Both the position numbers and the translations under genes were made by a program. This document shows positions 16,610 to 25,042 of a DNA stretch of 35,575 nucleotides, piece after piece (the first letter of the stretch is position 1; the number at the start of each line of letters is the position of its first letter). Source of the stretch: Pseudomonadota bacterium. GTDB taxonomy: Bacteria > Pseudomonadota > Gammaproteobacteria > Steroidobacterales > Steroidobacteraceae. Below the pieces are notes generated by a model, which was not told the origin of the DNA, ran no database searches, and saw only the letters and a list, made by a program, of their open reading frames with translations. Location: positions 1 through 35,575 of the forward strand of contig JAJZSQ010000020.1 in the NCBI GenBank assembly GCA_021849615.1, written 5' to 3'.

Positions 16610-18871
16610 CTAAACCTCGAGCAACAGGCGCTGCGAGTCCTCCTCCTTCAGTCTCTCGAGCACCTCTTCGAGCGGCTCGGGCCGACCGAAGGCGTAGCCC
16701 TGCGCGTAATCGACGCCGAGTTCCCCGACCCGCTCGGCAATCGCGCGGTTCTCGACGAACTCCGCCACCGTGTCGATGGAGAATCCCCGCGCCAGTTCGA
16801 CGATGCCGCGCACCGTCGCCTGGGATCGCGGATTAGTCAGGATTTCGCGCACGAACGAGCCGTCGATCTTCACCCGGGCGATCGGCAGGGCGTTGAGATA
16901 GGTGAGTGAGTTCGCGCCGGTGCCGAAATCATCGAGGGCGAACCGGCAGTTCCACTGCGAGAGCCTGCGGATGATTTCCTCGGCCCGCGCCAGGCTGCTC
17001 ACCGCGGCCTGCTCGGTGATCTCGAAGGTAATGATGCCGGGCGGCAATTGCGCAGCGCGCAGCTCCTCACCGAGCTGACGCGCGAACGCCTCATCGCCGA
17101 TCGACTGTCCGGAGAGATTGATCGAAATGCCGACACCACTCTCCTCGAGCGCCGCACGGTGCGCCGCGAGCGTCTGCAGCGTCTTGCGGACCACCCAGCG
17201 GTCGATCGCCGGCAGCATCTGGTAGCGCTCCGCGACGGCAACGAGACTCCCGGGCAGCACGACGCCCTCGGTCGGATCGTTGAGGCGCACCAGGACCTCG
17301 TACCCGCCCGGCAAGCTCCGGTTACGCAGCGGTTCGATACGCTGCGCATAGAGCATCAGCTGATCGGATTTCAGCGCCGCCCGCAGTTGTCCGACCGTTA
17401 CTGCATCGACGTGCCGACGCAGCATGGTTCCGTCATCGCAGCTATCGACCTTGAGGCGATTGCGGCCTCGCTTCTTGGCCGTCTTGCAGGCCAGTTCCGC
17501 GGCCGCTAGGGCCCGTGCCAAACCCTGCGGCAGCATCAACAGCGCCGCCACGCCACCACTGACGGACACGTCGATGGGGTTGTCCACCGGTCCAATGGCG
17601 AGGCGACAGATCCGCTCCTGCAACTGCTGCGCGAGCACGGCCGCCACGGGAGTATCGGTATCGGGCAGCAGTACCGCGAAGCGGTCGGCGGCAATGCGCG
17701 CGGCGAGCGCATTGTCCGGTAGTTGCGGGGGCGCGAGCAGATCTGCGACACGCACCAGCAGTTCGTTGCCGATTTCGAAGCCGTACAGCTCGTTGACCAC
17801 GTGCATCTGATCGACGTCCAGGTACAGCACGCTGTGGCAGCCGTCGTTGGCCGCACCGAGGACGCGCGAGTAAACCTGCTCCAGACCCTCGCGGGTGTAC
17901 AGTCCCGTGACGCTGTCGAATTGCGAGTCGACGATCCCTGCCGCCAGACGACCGAGGTGTCCGGCCAGCAGCAGATGACGCTGGCGAAAGTCCGTCGCAC
18001 CGGACGGACGGAAAAAGGCCAGCACGCCGAGCACCGGACCGCAATCCGCAGCGATCGGCGCGAGCAGAATCTTGCAGCGCGGCGCAGCGCTGCCGCCGCG
18101 ACCGTTCAGTACCAGCGGCCGGCGCTTCTGGCGCACCCAGGCGCTCATCTGCACGCGGGAGCGCTGCCACACCTCGGCACACTCCTCGTCCGGGATCGCC
18201 GCGCCGGACTGCAGCAGGCAAAGATGGTTATCAGGCAGGTACAGAACGCCGAGGGCGCTGCGCATGCGGGTGGTGGCCGCGCTGAGCAGTGCGTGCAGGC
18301 TCGAGCGGCCGCCGGACGTCTGTTGCGCCGGGCCGGGCAATTCGAGCAGCCACTGCAGATCCGCAGTGCGCTCGGTGAGCAGCTGTAGCGCCGTCTTGCG
18401 TGCCTTATCCTCCTCGAGTTGCCGACGCAGGCAACCCATGAGCGGCTGCAGCGCCGCGACGGGATCGGGCGCCTGCTCAGGGTGCGCGCCGGCGCACGAC
18501 AGCACCACCGCGCCCAGCAGCACCCCGTCGGCCGAGGCCAGCGGCAGCAGCACCTGCTGCAAACCCGCGCGGACCTCGCGAACGGGCTCGAGCGGACCGC
18601 CCGTCAGCCACCCCAGATCGCGCATCCGTGCGGCGCACGGCGCTGCCTGCAGCTCACCCCAGGACTCCAGGACGCCGAGCACGCCATCGAGCACGCAGAT
18701 CCCCTGCAGCTGCCCGAGAAGGCTGCGTGCCCAGCCGACATAGGCATAGAAGGCCCCCGCCGAGGGGTCACATTCGGGTACGGACGTCGGCATCTCCTGC
18801 AACATGGACGGCAGCGTAACGGAGGTTTCTCCCCGAGAGGTATCGACCAGATCGCGGTCAGACCGCAGCAC
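16610..18871 (-). CDS. Degenerate-GGDEF/EAL protein, probable c-di-GMP phosphodiesterase
   Basis: This protein of up to 753 residues has an N-terminal region of no clear family, a GAF-like segment around 170-310, a GGDEF-fold domain about 315-480 and an EAL domain about 505-745. The GGDEF signature reads AADRF (394-398), so cyclase activity is not expected. The EAL motif reads EVL (525-527) and keeps the catalytic Glu. Other metal and catalytic positions look intact: NLSGQS, FEITEQ, DDFGTG, KIDGSFV, EFVEN and YAQGYAFGRP. It is therefore likely to hydrolyse c-di-GMP, possibly under control of the dead GGDEF or GAF part. No membrane segment is seen. The start is uncertain: GTG at 18871 or ATG at 18805. 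It lies 48 bp after the next c-di-GMP gene, probably in one operon. Confidence 0.88.
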   Translation of the reverse strand: MLRSDRDLVDTSRGETSVTLPSMLQEMPTSVPECDPSAGAFYAYVGWARSLLGQLQGICVLDGVLGVLESWGELQAAPCAARMRDLGWLTGGPLEPVREVRAGLQQVLLPLASADGVLLGAVVLSCAGAHPEQAPDPVAALQPLMGCLRRQLEEDKARKTALQLLTERTADLQWLLELPGPAQQTSGGRSSLHALLSAATTRMRSALGVLYLPDNHLCLLQSGAAIPDEECAEVWQRSRVQMSAWVRQKRRPLVLNGRGGSAAPRCKILLAPIAADCGPVLGVLAFFRPSGATDFRQRHLLLAGHLGRLAAGIVDSQFDSVTGLYTREGLEQVYSRVLGAANDGCHSVLYLDVDQMHVVNELYGFEIGNELLVRVADLLAPPQLPDNALAARIAADRFAVLLPDTDTPVAAVLAQQLQERICRLAIGPVDNPIDVSVSGGVAALLMLPQGLARALAAAELACKTAKKRGRNRLKVDSCDDGTMLRRHVDAVTVGQLRAALKSDQLMLYAQRIEPLRNRSLPGGYEVLVRLNDPTEGVVLPGSLVAVAERYQMLPAIDRWVVRKTLQTLAAHRAALEESGVGISINLSGQSIGDEAFARQLGEELRAAQLPPGIITFEITEQAAVSSLARAEEIIRRLSQWNCRFALDDFGTGANSLTYLNALPIARVKIDGSFVREILTNPRSQATVRGIVELARGFSIDTVAEFVENRAIAERVGELGVDYAQGYAFGRPEPLEEVLERLKEEDSQRLLLEV

Positions 18872-18919
18872 GGGGCGCCACCGGGCTGCCGCGCCGTGAC
18901 GAGCGTCACACCTCGCCGC

Positions 18920-21595
18920 TCAGGCGGCGGTGATCGCGATGAGGTCCCGGTCGAACGCCTCGATGGGCACCGGCCGCCCGAACAGGTAGCCCTGGTACTG
19001 ATCGCAGCCTTGGCGGATGAGGGTGTCCCACTGCCACTGTGTCTCGACGCCCTCGGCGATCACCTCCAGAGCGAGGCTGCGCGCCATCTGCACGATCGTA
19101 TGGACGAGCGTCTCCCCGCCCGGATGGGACATGCCGGTGACGAAGCTGCGATCGATTTTCAGGATTCTGATCGGCAGCTGACGCAGGTAGGAGAGTGACG
19201 AATAGCCGATGCCAAAATCGTCGATCGCAAAGCTGACGCCGAGCCGGCGCAGGGCATGCATCTTGGGGATCACGTCATCCATGTCATGGATCGGCAATCC
19301 TTCGGTGATTTCCAGCTCGAGCAGGCCCGGATCGATGCCGGTCCGGGCAATGATGTCACTGACCTCGGCAACGAAGTGCTCGGCAGCGAGCTGCTTGGGG
19401 CTGATGTTCACCGCCACTTTGAGCCCGCGCGCCGCATTGCCCGGACGCGACCACTCGCACAGCTGCCGGCAGGCGCGCCCGAGCGCCCAGCGGCCGATCT
19501 CGTGAATCAGGCCGATCTCCTCGGCGAGCGGGATCAGTTCGAGCGGCGAGACCACGCCACGCTGCGGATCGTTCCAGCGCAACAGCGCCTCCGCGCCGAG
19601 GGTCGTGCCGTGCAGATCGACGCGCCGCTGGAAATACAGTTCGAGCTGATCGGTGCTGAACTCATGGCGCAGGCGTGACTCCAGCCGCGACCGCCGTTCG
19701 AGCGCGAGCTGCATCCCCGGGGAGAACAGCCGCACCGCGTTGCGCCCGGCATCTTTGGCGGCATGCAGCGCCACGTCGGCGCGCTTGAGCAGCTCGTTGA
19801 ACCCCGCTCCGGCCTGTCCGCCCCACGGCGCGATGCCGATGCTCGCCGAGCACGAAACCATCTGCCCGCCGATCAGATGCGGCTGCAAGATCGTGGCGAG
19901 CAGATCCTCGGCGGTGCGAGCCGCGGCCGCATCGGCGCGCGTGGCATCGGCGCTGAGGTCCTCGAGCACCAGCAGGAACTCGTCCCCGCCGACGCGCCCG
20001 ACCAGATCCTCCCCGGGAACCGCCGCGCGCAGCCGCTCGGCGGTCTGCTGCAACAAGATGTCGCCGGCCTGATGCCCGAGCATGTCATTGACGGCCTGAA
20101 ACTTGTCCAGTCCGATCAGCAGCGCCGCGCCGTGACCGCCCGCGTGCTCGGCCCACTGCACGGCCGAACGCAGCCGATCGAGCATGAAGCGCCGGTTCGG
20201 CAGCCCGGTGAGTGCATCGAAATTCAGCAGACGCGAGATGTGCTGCTCGGAGTCTCTCTGGTCGGACAGATCGGTCAGCGCGGCGATGTAGTGCGTCCAA
20301 CGTCCGTCCTCGCCGCGCACTCCAGTGAGCGAGAGCCACACCGGATACTCCTCACCGTTCTTGCGCCGCGCCCAGACCTCTGCCTGCCAACGGGCGGACA
20401 CGCGCACCTGGGCGAGCAGTTCCCCGAGCGGCGGCAGCGAGGCGGCGCACAATACCGGCAGTTCCTGGCCGAGCAGTTCGTCCGGACCGTAACCGCTCAT
20501 CATGCGCAGTGCTTCATTGACCCGAATCATCCGTCCAGCCGCATCCGTCACGAGCATCGCACCGCTCGACTCGAAGGCGAGCGCCGCGACGTGCAGTTCC
20601 TGCGCCGCGCGTTCCCGTTCGGCGCGCAGCTCGATCCGATCGAGCGCGAATTCGATGTCGACGACCATGCGCTCGAGCAGATCGCGGATCTTGTCGGTGA
20701 ATGCCTCCGGCTGTGTGTCGTACAGCACGAGCAGCGCGTACACCGCTGCGCCGCGGCGCAGCGGCAGCGCCGCGCACGAGCCCCACAATACCGGCGCGCC
20801 CTCGGTGCGCCATGGCGCCATGCGCGGGTCTCGGCGGAAGTCCTGCACGAACACGGCATGCCCTTCGCGCCACGCGACTCCAACCGGTCCGCGTCCCTCG
20901 GGGCGGCTCGCGCTGACGTACACGGACAAATCGTTCAGATACCGCTCGAACTGACGCGAGCCGCTGCAGCGCGCCAGCGGCTTGATCCGCCCTGAGGCCG
21001 GATCGGCCTGGCCGACCCAGGCCAAGCGCAGCTCTCCGAAGCGCACCGCGATCTGGCAGACCCGATCGAACAGCTCTGCCTCGCTCTCGCAGCGCGCGAT
21101 CAACTGGTTGGTCTCGGCCAGCGTCGAGTAGATGCGATTGAGGAAGAGGTTCTGCTCGAGTTGCGCGCGCACCTCGGTGTGATCGCGAACCGCTGCAACC
21201 AGCGCCCCGCAGGACAGCCTGCTCAAGCTGATCTCGAGCGGAAACTCGTGGCCGTCACGGCGGGTTCCGAGCATCACTCGGCCCCATTCGGAGGCTGCGA
21301 CCCGGCCTCGACCTTCGCGGCGCGCAGTCTCGCACTCCTCATGAAAGCCAGGCACCAGCCGCTCGACGGATTCTCCGACCAGCGCTCCGTCAGTCCACCC
21401 GAACAGCTGCGCGGCAAGTGGATTGGCCTGCACGATTCGCCCGCGCTGGTCAACGACCAGCAGTGCATCCGGCGTGGACGCGAACAGCTCTTGGCCGCTG
21501 AGCGCAACGGCGCCAACCGGGCGCCCGTGCCGAATGAAGGTGAAGGCCGCAAATGCCAGCGCAACCACGCCACCCCCAACGGCCGCGAACATCAT
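18920..21595 (-). CDS. PAS-GAF-PAS-GGDEF-EAL c-di-GMP signalling protein
   Basis: The 891-residue protein starts with a hydrophobic segment (about 3-22) that could anchor it in the inner membrane. PAS (about 33-140), GAF (about 165-320), PAS (about 335-450), GGDEF (about 460-625) and EAL (about 640-885) follow. GGDEF at 536-540 is intact, but the inhibitory RxxD site is absent (PGED at that place). EAL at 669-671 is intact, with NISPKQL, ELEITEG, DDFGIGYSSL, KIDRSFV and AEGVET. Both synthesis and breakdown of c-di-GMP are therefore possible. The start has GGAGGG five nucleotides upstream. It is the first gene of a pair with the downstream degenerate-GGDEF/EAL gene. The signal sensed cannot be deduced. 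Confidence 0.92.
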   Translation of the reverse strand: MMFAAVGGGVVALAFAAFTFIRHGRPVGAVALSGQELFASTPDALLVVDQRGRIVQANPLAAQLFGWTDGALVGESVERLVPGFHEECETARREGRGRVAASEWGRVMLGTRRDGHEFPLEISLSRLSCGALVAAVRDHTEVRAQLEQNLFLNRIYSTLAETNQLIARCESEAELFDRVCQIAVRFGELRLAWVGQADPASGRIKPLARCSGSRQFERYLNDLSVYVSASRPEGRGPVGVAWREGHAVFVQDFRRDPRMAPWRTEGAPVLWGSCAALPLRRGAAVYALLVLYDTQPEAFTDKIRDLLERMVVDIEFALDRIELRAERERAAQELHVAALAFESSGAMLVTDAAGRMIRVNEALRMMSGYGPDELLGQELPVLCAASLPPLGELLAQVRVSARWQAEVWARRKNGEEYPVWLSLTGVRGEDGRWTHYIAALTDLSDQRDSEQHISRLLNFDALTGLPNRRFMLDRLRSAVQWAEHAGGHGAALLIGLDKFQAVNDMLGHQAGDILLQQTAERLRAAVPGEDLVGRVGGDEFLLVLEDLSADATRADAAAARTAEDLLATILQPHLIGGQMVSCSASIGIAPWGGQAGAGFNELLKRADVALHAAKDAGRNAVRLFSPGMQLALERRSRLESRLRHEFSTDQLELYFQRRVDLHGTTLGAEALLRWNDPQRGVVSPLELIPLAEEIGLIHEIGRWALGRACRQLCEWSRPGNAARGLKVAVNISPKQLAAEHFVAEVSDIIARTGIDPGLLELEITEGLPIHDMDDVIPKMHALRRLGVSFAIDDFGIGYSSLSYLRQLPIRILKIDRSFVTGMSHPGGETLVHTIVQMARSLALEVIAEGVETQWQWDTLIRQGCDQYQGYLFGRPVPIEAFDRDLIAITAA

Positions 21596-22050
21596 CGAAT
21601 CCCTCCGCAGCGTCCCCGGCGGCAGGCAAGGTCGAGCGCAGCCGCGGATCGGCCGTGCCCGTCGCGCCGCGCTGCTAGATTCGGTGCTGAGTCGTCACGC
21701 ATCTTTAGCTACCTAGCGTCCTAGATATCCGACGCAGTCGAGAGAGGCGGCGACGAAGATCACAGCCCGGCAATCTGGCGCACTACCAGCGACTCCGCTT
21801 TGACATATGCAGATCGGTGCACCTTCGCGCCCGGACGGCATCCGCGGGCTGGTGGATCGCGAACGGCATCGCTCGGCACCGGAATTCACCGTTGAACGGG
21901 CGAGGTCCTCGGAAGGAATGATCTGCAGCGAGGCGGCCGACACACTGAGGCACGGCACAACGCCCGCTCAGGCGGCGCGCGTCCCTGCGCGCCTCAATCA
22001 CCATCGCCTCCCGCATTTCACGGGACTGGCGTGACTCGACTCAGGGAATA
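21596..22050. other. Intergenic region, 455 bp, no gene supported
   Basis: This stretch lies between the 3' end of the second TonB receptor gene and the start of the c-di-GMP gene pair. It must hold the promoter of the latter, and the ribosome site GGAGGG is visible at its left end. A weak inverted repeat (TCCCG...CGGGA on the minus strand near 22010-22026) follows the receptor stop but has no U tract. Short open frames here have no recognisable family or ribosome site. Confidence 0.5.
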
Positions 22051-24609
22051 TCAGAACTTCAGCGTAACCGATCCGTACACCAGCCGCGGCGCACCCGGAT
22101 TAGCAATGATGTAGCCGCCATAGGCCGTCTGGAAATACCCACCGGAACTGACGTACTCCGTGGAGTTGTATTCCTTGTTCGCAACGTTGAGCACCTGAAC
22201 CGAGAAGTTCGTGCTCTTTACCCCAGGCATCGACCCGACGAACAGATGGGTCTTCGCAGTCAGCGAGAGATTGACCAGATCGTACGCCGGCATCGACAGA
22301 GTGGTCGGCGTTCCGGCGTTTTTGTCGAACAGATAGCGCTTGCCGACGTACTGATCCCACAGCGTCGCGTTCATCCGGCCCACCGGCAAACGGAACCGGT
22401 AGGTCACGCCAGCCGTCAGCGTATCCTCAGGCGAATTCGAGATCGGCAATCCGTAGGCCGTGGTGCCGCTGCTCGGAGCCTGAAACTCGAGCCACTTGTC
22501 CTTCAGATACCCGAAGTTCGCAAACCCGCTCCAATGACGATTGAACGTCGTGTGCAGCGAGAAATCGACGCCCTTGTACTCCGCCGAACCGTAGCCGAAG
22601 TAGACAATCGGACTCGCGCCCTTGTTGTACGTGATCGTCTCGTTGCTCAAGAGAATATGGAAGAAATCGAGCGACGCATAGACATTACGCATTCCCCCGA
22701 AGCGCAGCGCAGCGAACCGCGCTCCGAAGTCGTACGTCTCCGCTTTCGCCGGTTTGAGCGATTGCAGATTCAGCGGATATTGATCCAGATTCCCGGAGTT
22801 TGGATTGTGCCGGGTAATCGAGAAATTCCCGAACAGGTTGAGGTCGTTGAGCACCTCGTAGTTCACTCCGATCGAGGGTTCATATCTTACGTTATCGGTG
22901 TTCGAATCCGGCGTGGTATCGAATCCACTGAAATTGATCGTCTGCCCGCCATTCGTCATGATGGCTCCGCCTGCACCGAAATCAGTGTTCATGGTACCGT
23001 TCTGGCAGGAAGTCACGACCTGAGGGCTGTTCTGGTATTCCGTGCAGAATTGCTGCGGACTGAGGTTCGAGAAATCGGTAACGAATCCGACGACGCGGAA
23101 TCCCGGAACGATCTTCAGACGGGGAATGGGCCTGAAGTCATCCTGCACGAACGCCGCCCAGTAGATGTTGTTCGTGGTGTTGTAGAACGTCTGCTCCGGC
23201 TGTGCGAGCGAACTGCCATCGAAGTCCGAATACCCCTGGAAGTCGCTCTTGGCACGGGAGAAAATCATGTAGCCGCCGTACTTCAGCGTATCCATGCTGT
23301 TGAAGTCCTGCGTGAACGCGAGACGATCACCGAACGTCTTGGAATGCTCGATGTAATGCTCGACGTTGGTCGCACCGGAGTAATTCAGGAGCGGATTACT
23401 CGGCAAGCTCGATTGCACTGAGCCGCCATACTGCGCGAACAACGGGTTGCTCGGCAGGATGAAATTGTTCGAGCGGTAGTGCACCACCTTGCCGAAGCGC
23501 AGCCAGACGATGTTCGACAGATGCAGGCTGCTGGAGAGATTCAGATGCAGATGCGACCAGAGCATGTGATTCTGAATCTCGATGGTCTTGTGCCATACCG
23601 AGCGCGGCAGCGTCGCATAGAATCCCGAGGTCTGCTGGCTGTACGGCTGACCGATTCCGAGCCCACCGGTATTGAGCAACGGCTGCGGCGTGAGCGGAAT
23701 CATGTTCGGGCGCCACTCATGGTTGCGCTGGAAGTAGTAGCCGAAGCTCACCGATCCGCTGGCCAGCTGCTTGCGGGTTTTGACGTACCCTTCCTCGGTA
23801 TCAGCCGGCAGACTGTCCTGGGTATCCCGAATCGCATCGCTGCGCCCGGAGGCCAGACCGAAGACAGTTGACCAGCCGTGGATTTCACCGGTGTTGTATA
23901 CCGCGGAGGTATCGTAGGTCGAGGAGCTGCCGCCGGCCAACGTGACCTTTCCGCCGGAGAGCGCACTCGGCTGCACCGGAATGAAGTCGATGGTCCCGCC
24001 CATGCTGCTGTACCAGCGCTCGCTCGGATTGCCGGGACCGATGATAACGTTCTCGCCCTGCATCAGCGCGCCGATCGGCACCTCGACAGAGTGCCACGCC
24101 GTGCCCTGGCTCAGGCTGTTCAGCGGGACGCCGTCGAATTCGGCCTGGATCGCGTTCGTTTCCACGTCACCCGGGATGCTGTTGTACCCGACCTTGATGC
24201 CGCGGATTGAAATCGTCTGACGGCCGGTCGCGCTGTAGTTGTTCGTGCCCGAGACGTAGACGTTCGGCAGCACGCTGAGCGCCTGCGTACCGCCCGCATC
24301 GGGACCAAACAGGTCGATCATGGTCTTCGTGACCGCCTCGGCCGGCTGCGAGGAATTGCGCAGCTGCTTGGCGCTGAGCACCTGGCTGGTGAAGTCGTGG
24401 TAGCCTTCGATCGTCACGAGCTTCAGCGCGCCGGCGCCCGCTGCGGTGGCCGCGGCCGCCATCGCTGCGTTTGCTGCCGCACTCGAGCTCGCGTTCGCGG
24501 CTGCCGATGCTCCGGCAGCACCGCTCTGCCCCGCCTGGGCCGGGAGCGCAGCGCTCACGAGCACCGCCCCCAGGATCATCTGCACCGCACACTGCACTCG
24601 TGGATTCAT
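22051..24609 (-). CDS. TonB-dependent outer-membrane receptor (second, substrate unknown)
   Basis: The 852-residue receptor has a signal peptide ending around ALPAQAGQ (about residue 28), then an unusual Ala/Ser/Gly-rich stretch to about residue 60. A plug domain follows, with RQTISIRGIKVGYNSIPGD and EFDGVPLNSLSQG, and then a barrel ending GSVTLKF with the expected terminal Phe. A purine-rich AAAGGCGG precedes the ATG. No iron, siderophore, cobalamin or sugar gene is adjacent, so the ligand cannot be assigned. It is preceded by a 205-bp gap with no LacI-type palindrome like the two in the sugar locus, so it is probably not part of that regulon. Confidence 0.92.
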   Translation of the reverse strand: MNPRVQCAVQMILGAVLVSAALPAQAGQSGAAGASAAANASSSAAANAAMAAAATAAGAGALKLVTIEGYHDFTSQVLSAKQLRNSSQPAEAVTKTMIDLFGPDAGGTQALSVLPNVYVSGTNNYSATGRQTISIRGIKVGYNSIPGDVETNAIQAEFDGVPLNSLSQGTAWHSVEVPIGALMQGENVIIGPGNPSERWYSSMGGTIDFIPVQPSALSGGKVTLAGGSSSTYDTSAVYNTGEIHGWSTVFGLASGRSDAIRDTQDSLPADTEEGYVKTRKQLASGSVSFGYYFQRNHEWRPNMIPLTPQPLLNTGGLGIGQPYSQQTSGFYATLPRSVWHKTIEIQNHMLWSHLHLNLSSSLHLSNIVWLRFGKVVHYRSNNFILPSNPLFAQYGGSVQSSLPSNPLLNYSGATNVEHYIEHSKTFGDRLAFTQDFNSMDTLKYGGYMIFSRAKSDFQGYSDFDGSSLAQPEQTFYNTTNNIYWAAFVQDDFRPIPRLKIVPGFRVVGFVTDFSNLSPQQFCTEYQNSPQVVTSCQNGTMNTDFGAGGAIMTNGGQTINFSGFDTTPDSNTDNVRYEPSIGVNYEVLNDLNLFGNFSITRHNPNSGNLDQYPLNLQSLKPAKAETYDFGARFAALRFGGMRNVYASLDFFHILLSNETITYNKGASPIVYFGYGSAEYKGVDFSLHTTFNRHWSGFANFGYLKDKWLEFQAPSSGTTAYGLPISNSPEDTLTAGVTYRFRLPVGRMNATLWDQYVGKRYLFDKNAGTPTTLSMPAYDLVNLSLTAKTHLFVGSMPGVKSTNFSVQVLNVANKEYNSTEYVSSGGYFQTAYGGYIIANPGAPRLVYGSVTLKF

Positions 24610-24814
24610 GACGCCGCCTTTCTTCGATGTGGACGAAAGAATGGGCGGGCAAGGTAGTGACCCTACGTGACGTCAGTGTTGCGAAAGCGTTGCGTGTTCG
24701 TGACAGTTGTGCGGTCGATATTTGAGCTATCGGGGACAAGACGTTGATCGCAGAGGAAATTGCGACCCACACCCGAAGACTGGCGCCGGCGCGCAACAGT
24801 CGTAGAATGCCCGC

Positions 24815-25042
24815 ATGAGTCCTCTGACGATCTTCGGTCTATTCGCGGTGACGGCGATGCTGGTGTGTTATGCGCTCGAGGAGCGTCGAGCCGTGTACAG
24901 CCTGGCGTTCGGCGGCGCCTGCATCCTGGGGTCAATCTACGGATTTCTGCAGGGTGCCTGGCCGTTCGGACTGGTCGAGGCCGTCTGGGCACTCGTCGCC
25001 GTCCGGCGCTGGTGGAGCCGTCGACGCGCACTGCGCGACTGA
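24815..25042 (+). CDS. Small conserved integral membrane protein
   Basis: The 75-residue protein has three hydrophobic helices and begins MSPLTIFGLFAVTAMLVCYA. A conserved-looking GSIYGFLQGAWPFGLVEAVW segment follows, then a basic tail (RRWWSRRRALRD). The pattern resembles small CBU_0592-like membrane proteins seen in many proteobacteria; the function is unknown. The last 106 bp overlap, antiparallel, the 3' end of the DedA-PAP2-LssY gene. Its hydrophobic, family-like sequence suggests this strand carries the selected code in the overlap. Confidence 0.72.
   Translation: MSPLTIFGLFAVTAMLVCYALEERRAVYSLAFGGACILGSIYGFLQGAWPFGLVEAVWALVAVRRWWSRRRALRD

Noticed and set aside
21713-21958. 81-codon minus-strand frame in the gap upstream of the c-di-GMP genes
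   Set aside because: No ribosome site, no recognisable family and composition typical of noncoding G+C-rich DNA.
24677-24700. Possible third LacI operator upstream of the second TonB receptor (TTGCGAAAGCGTTGCG)
   Set aside because: The two halves do not pair around a central CG and do not match the TGCAA-N-CG-N-TTGTA pattern of the other two sites.
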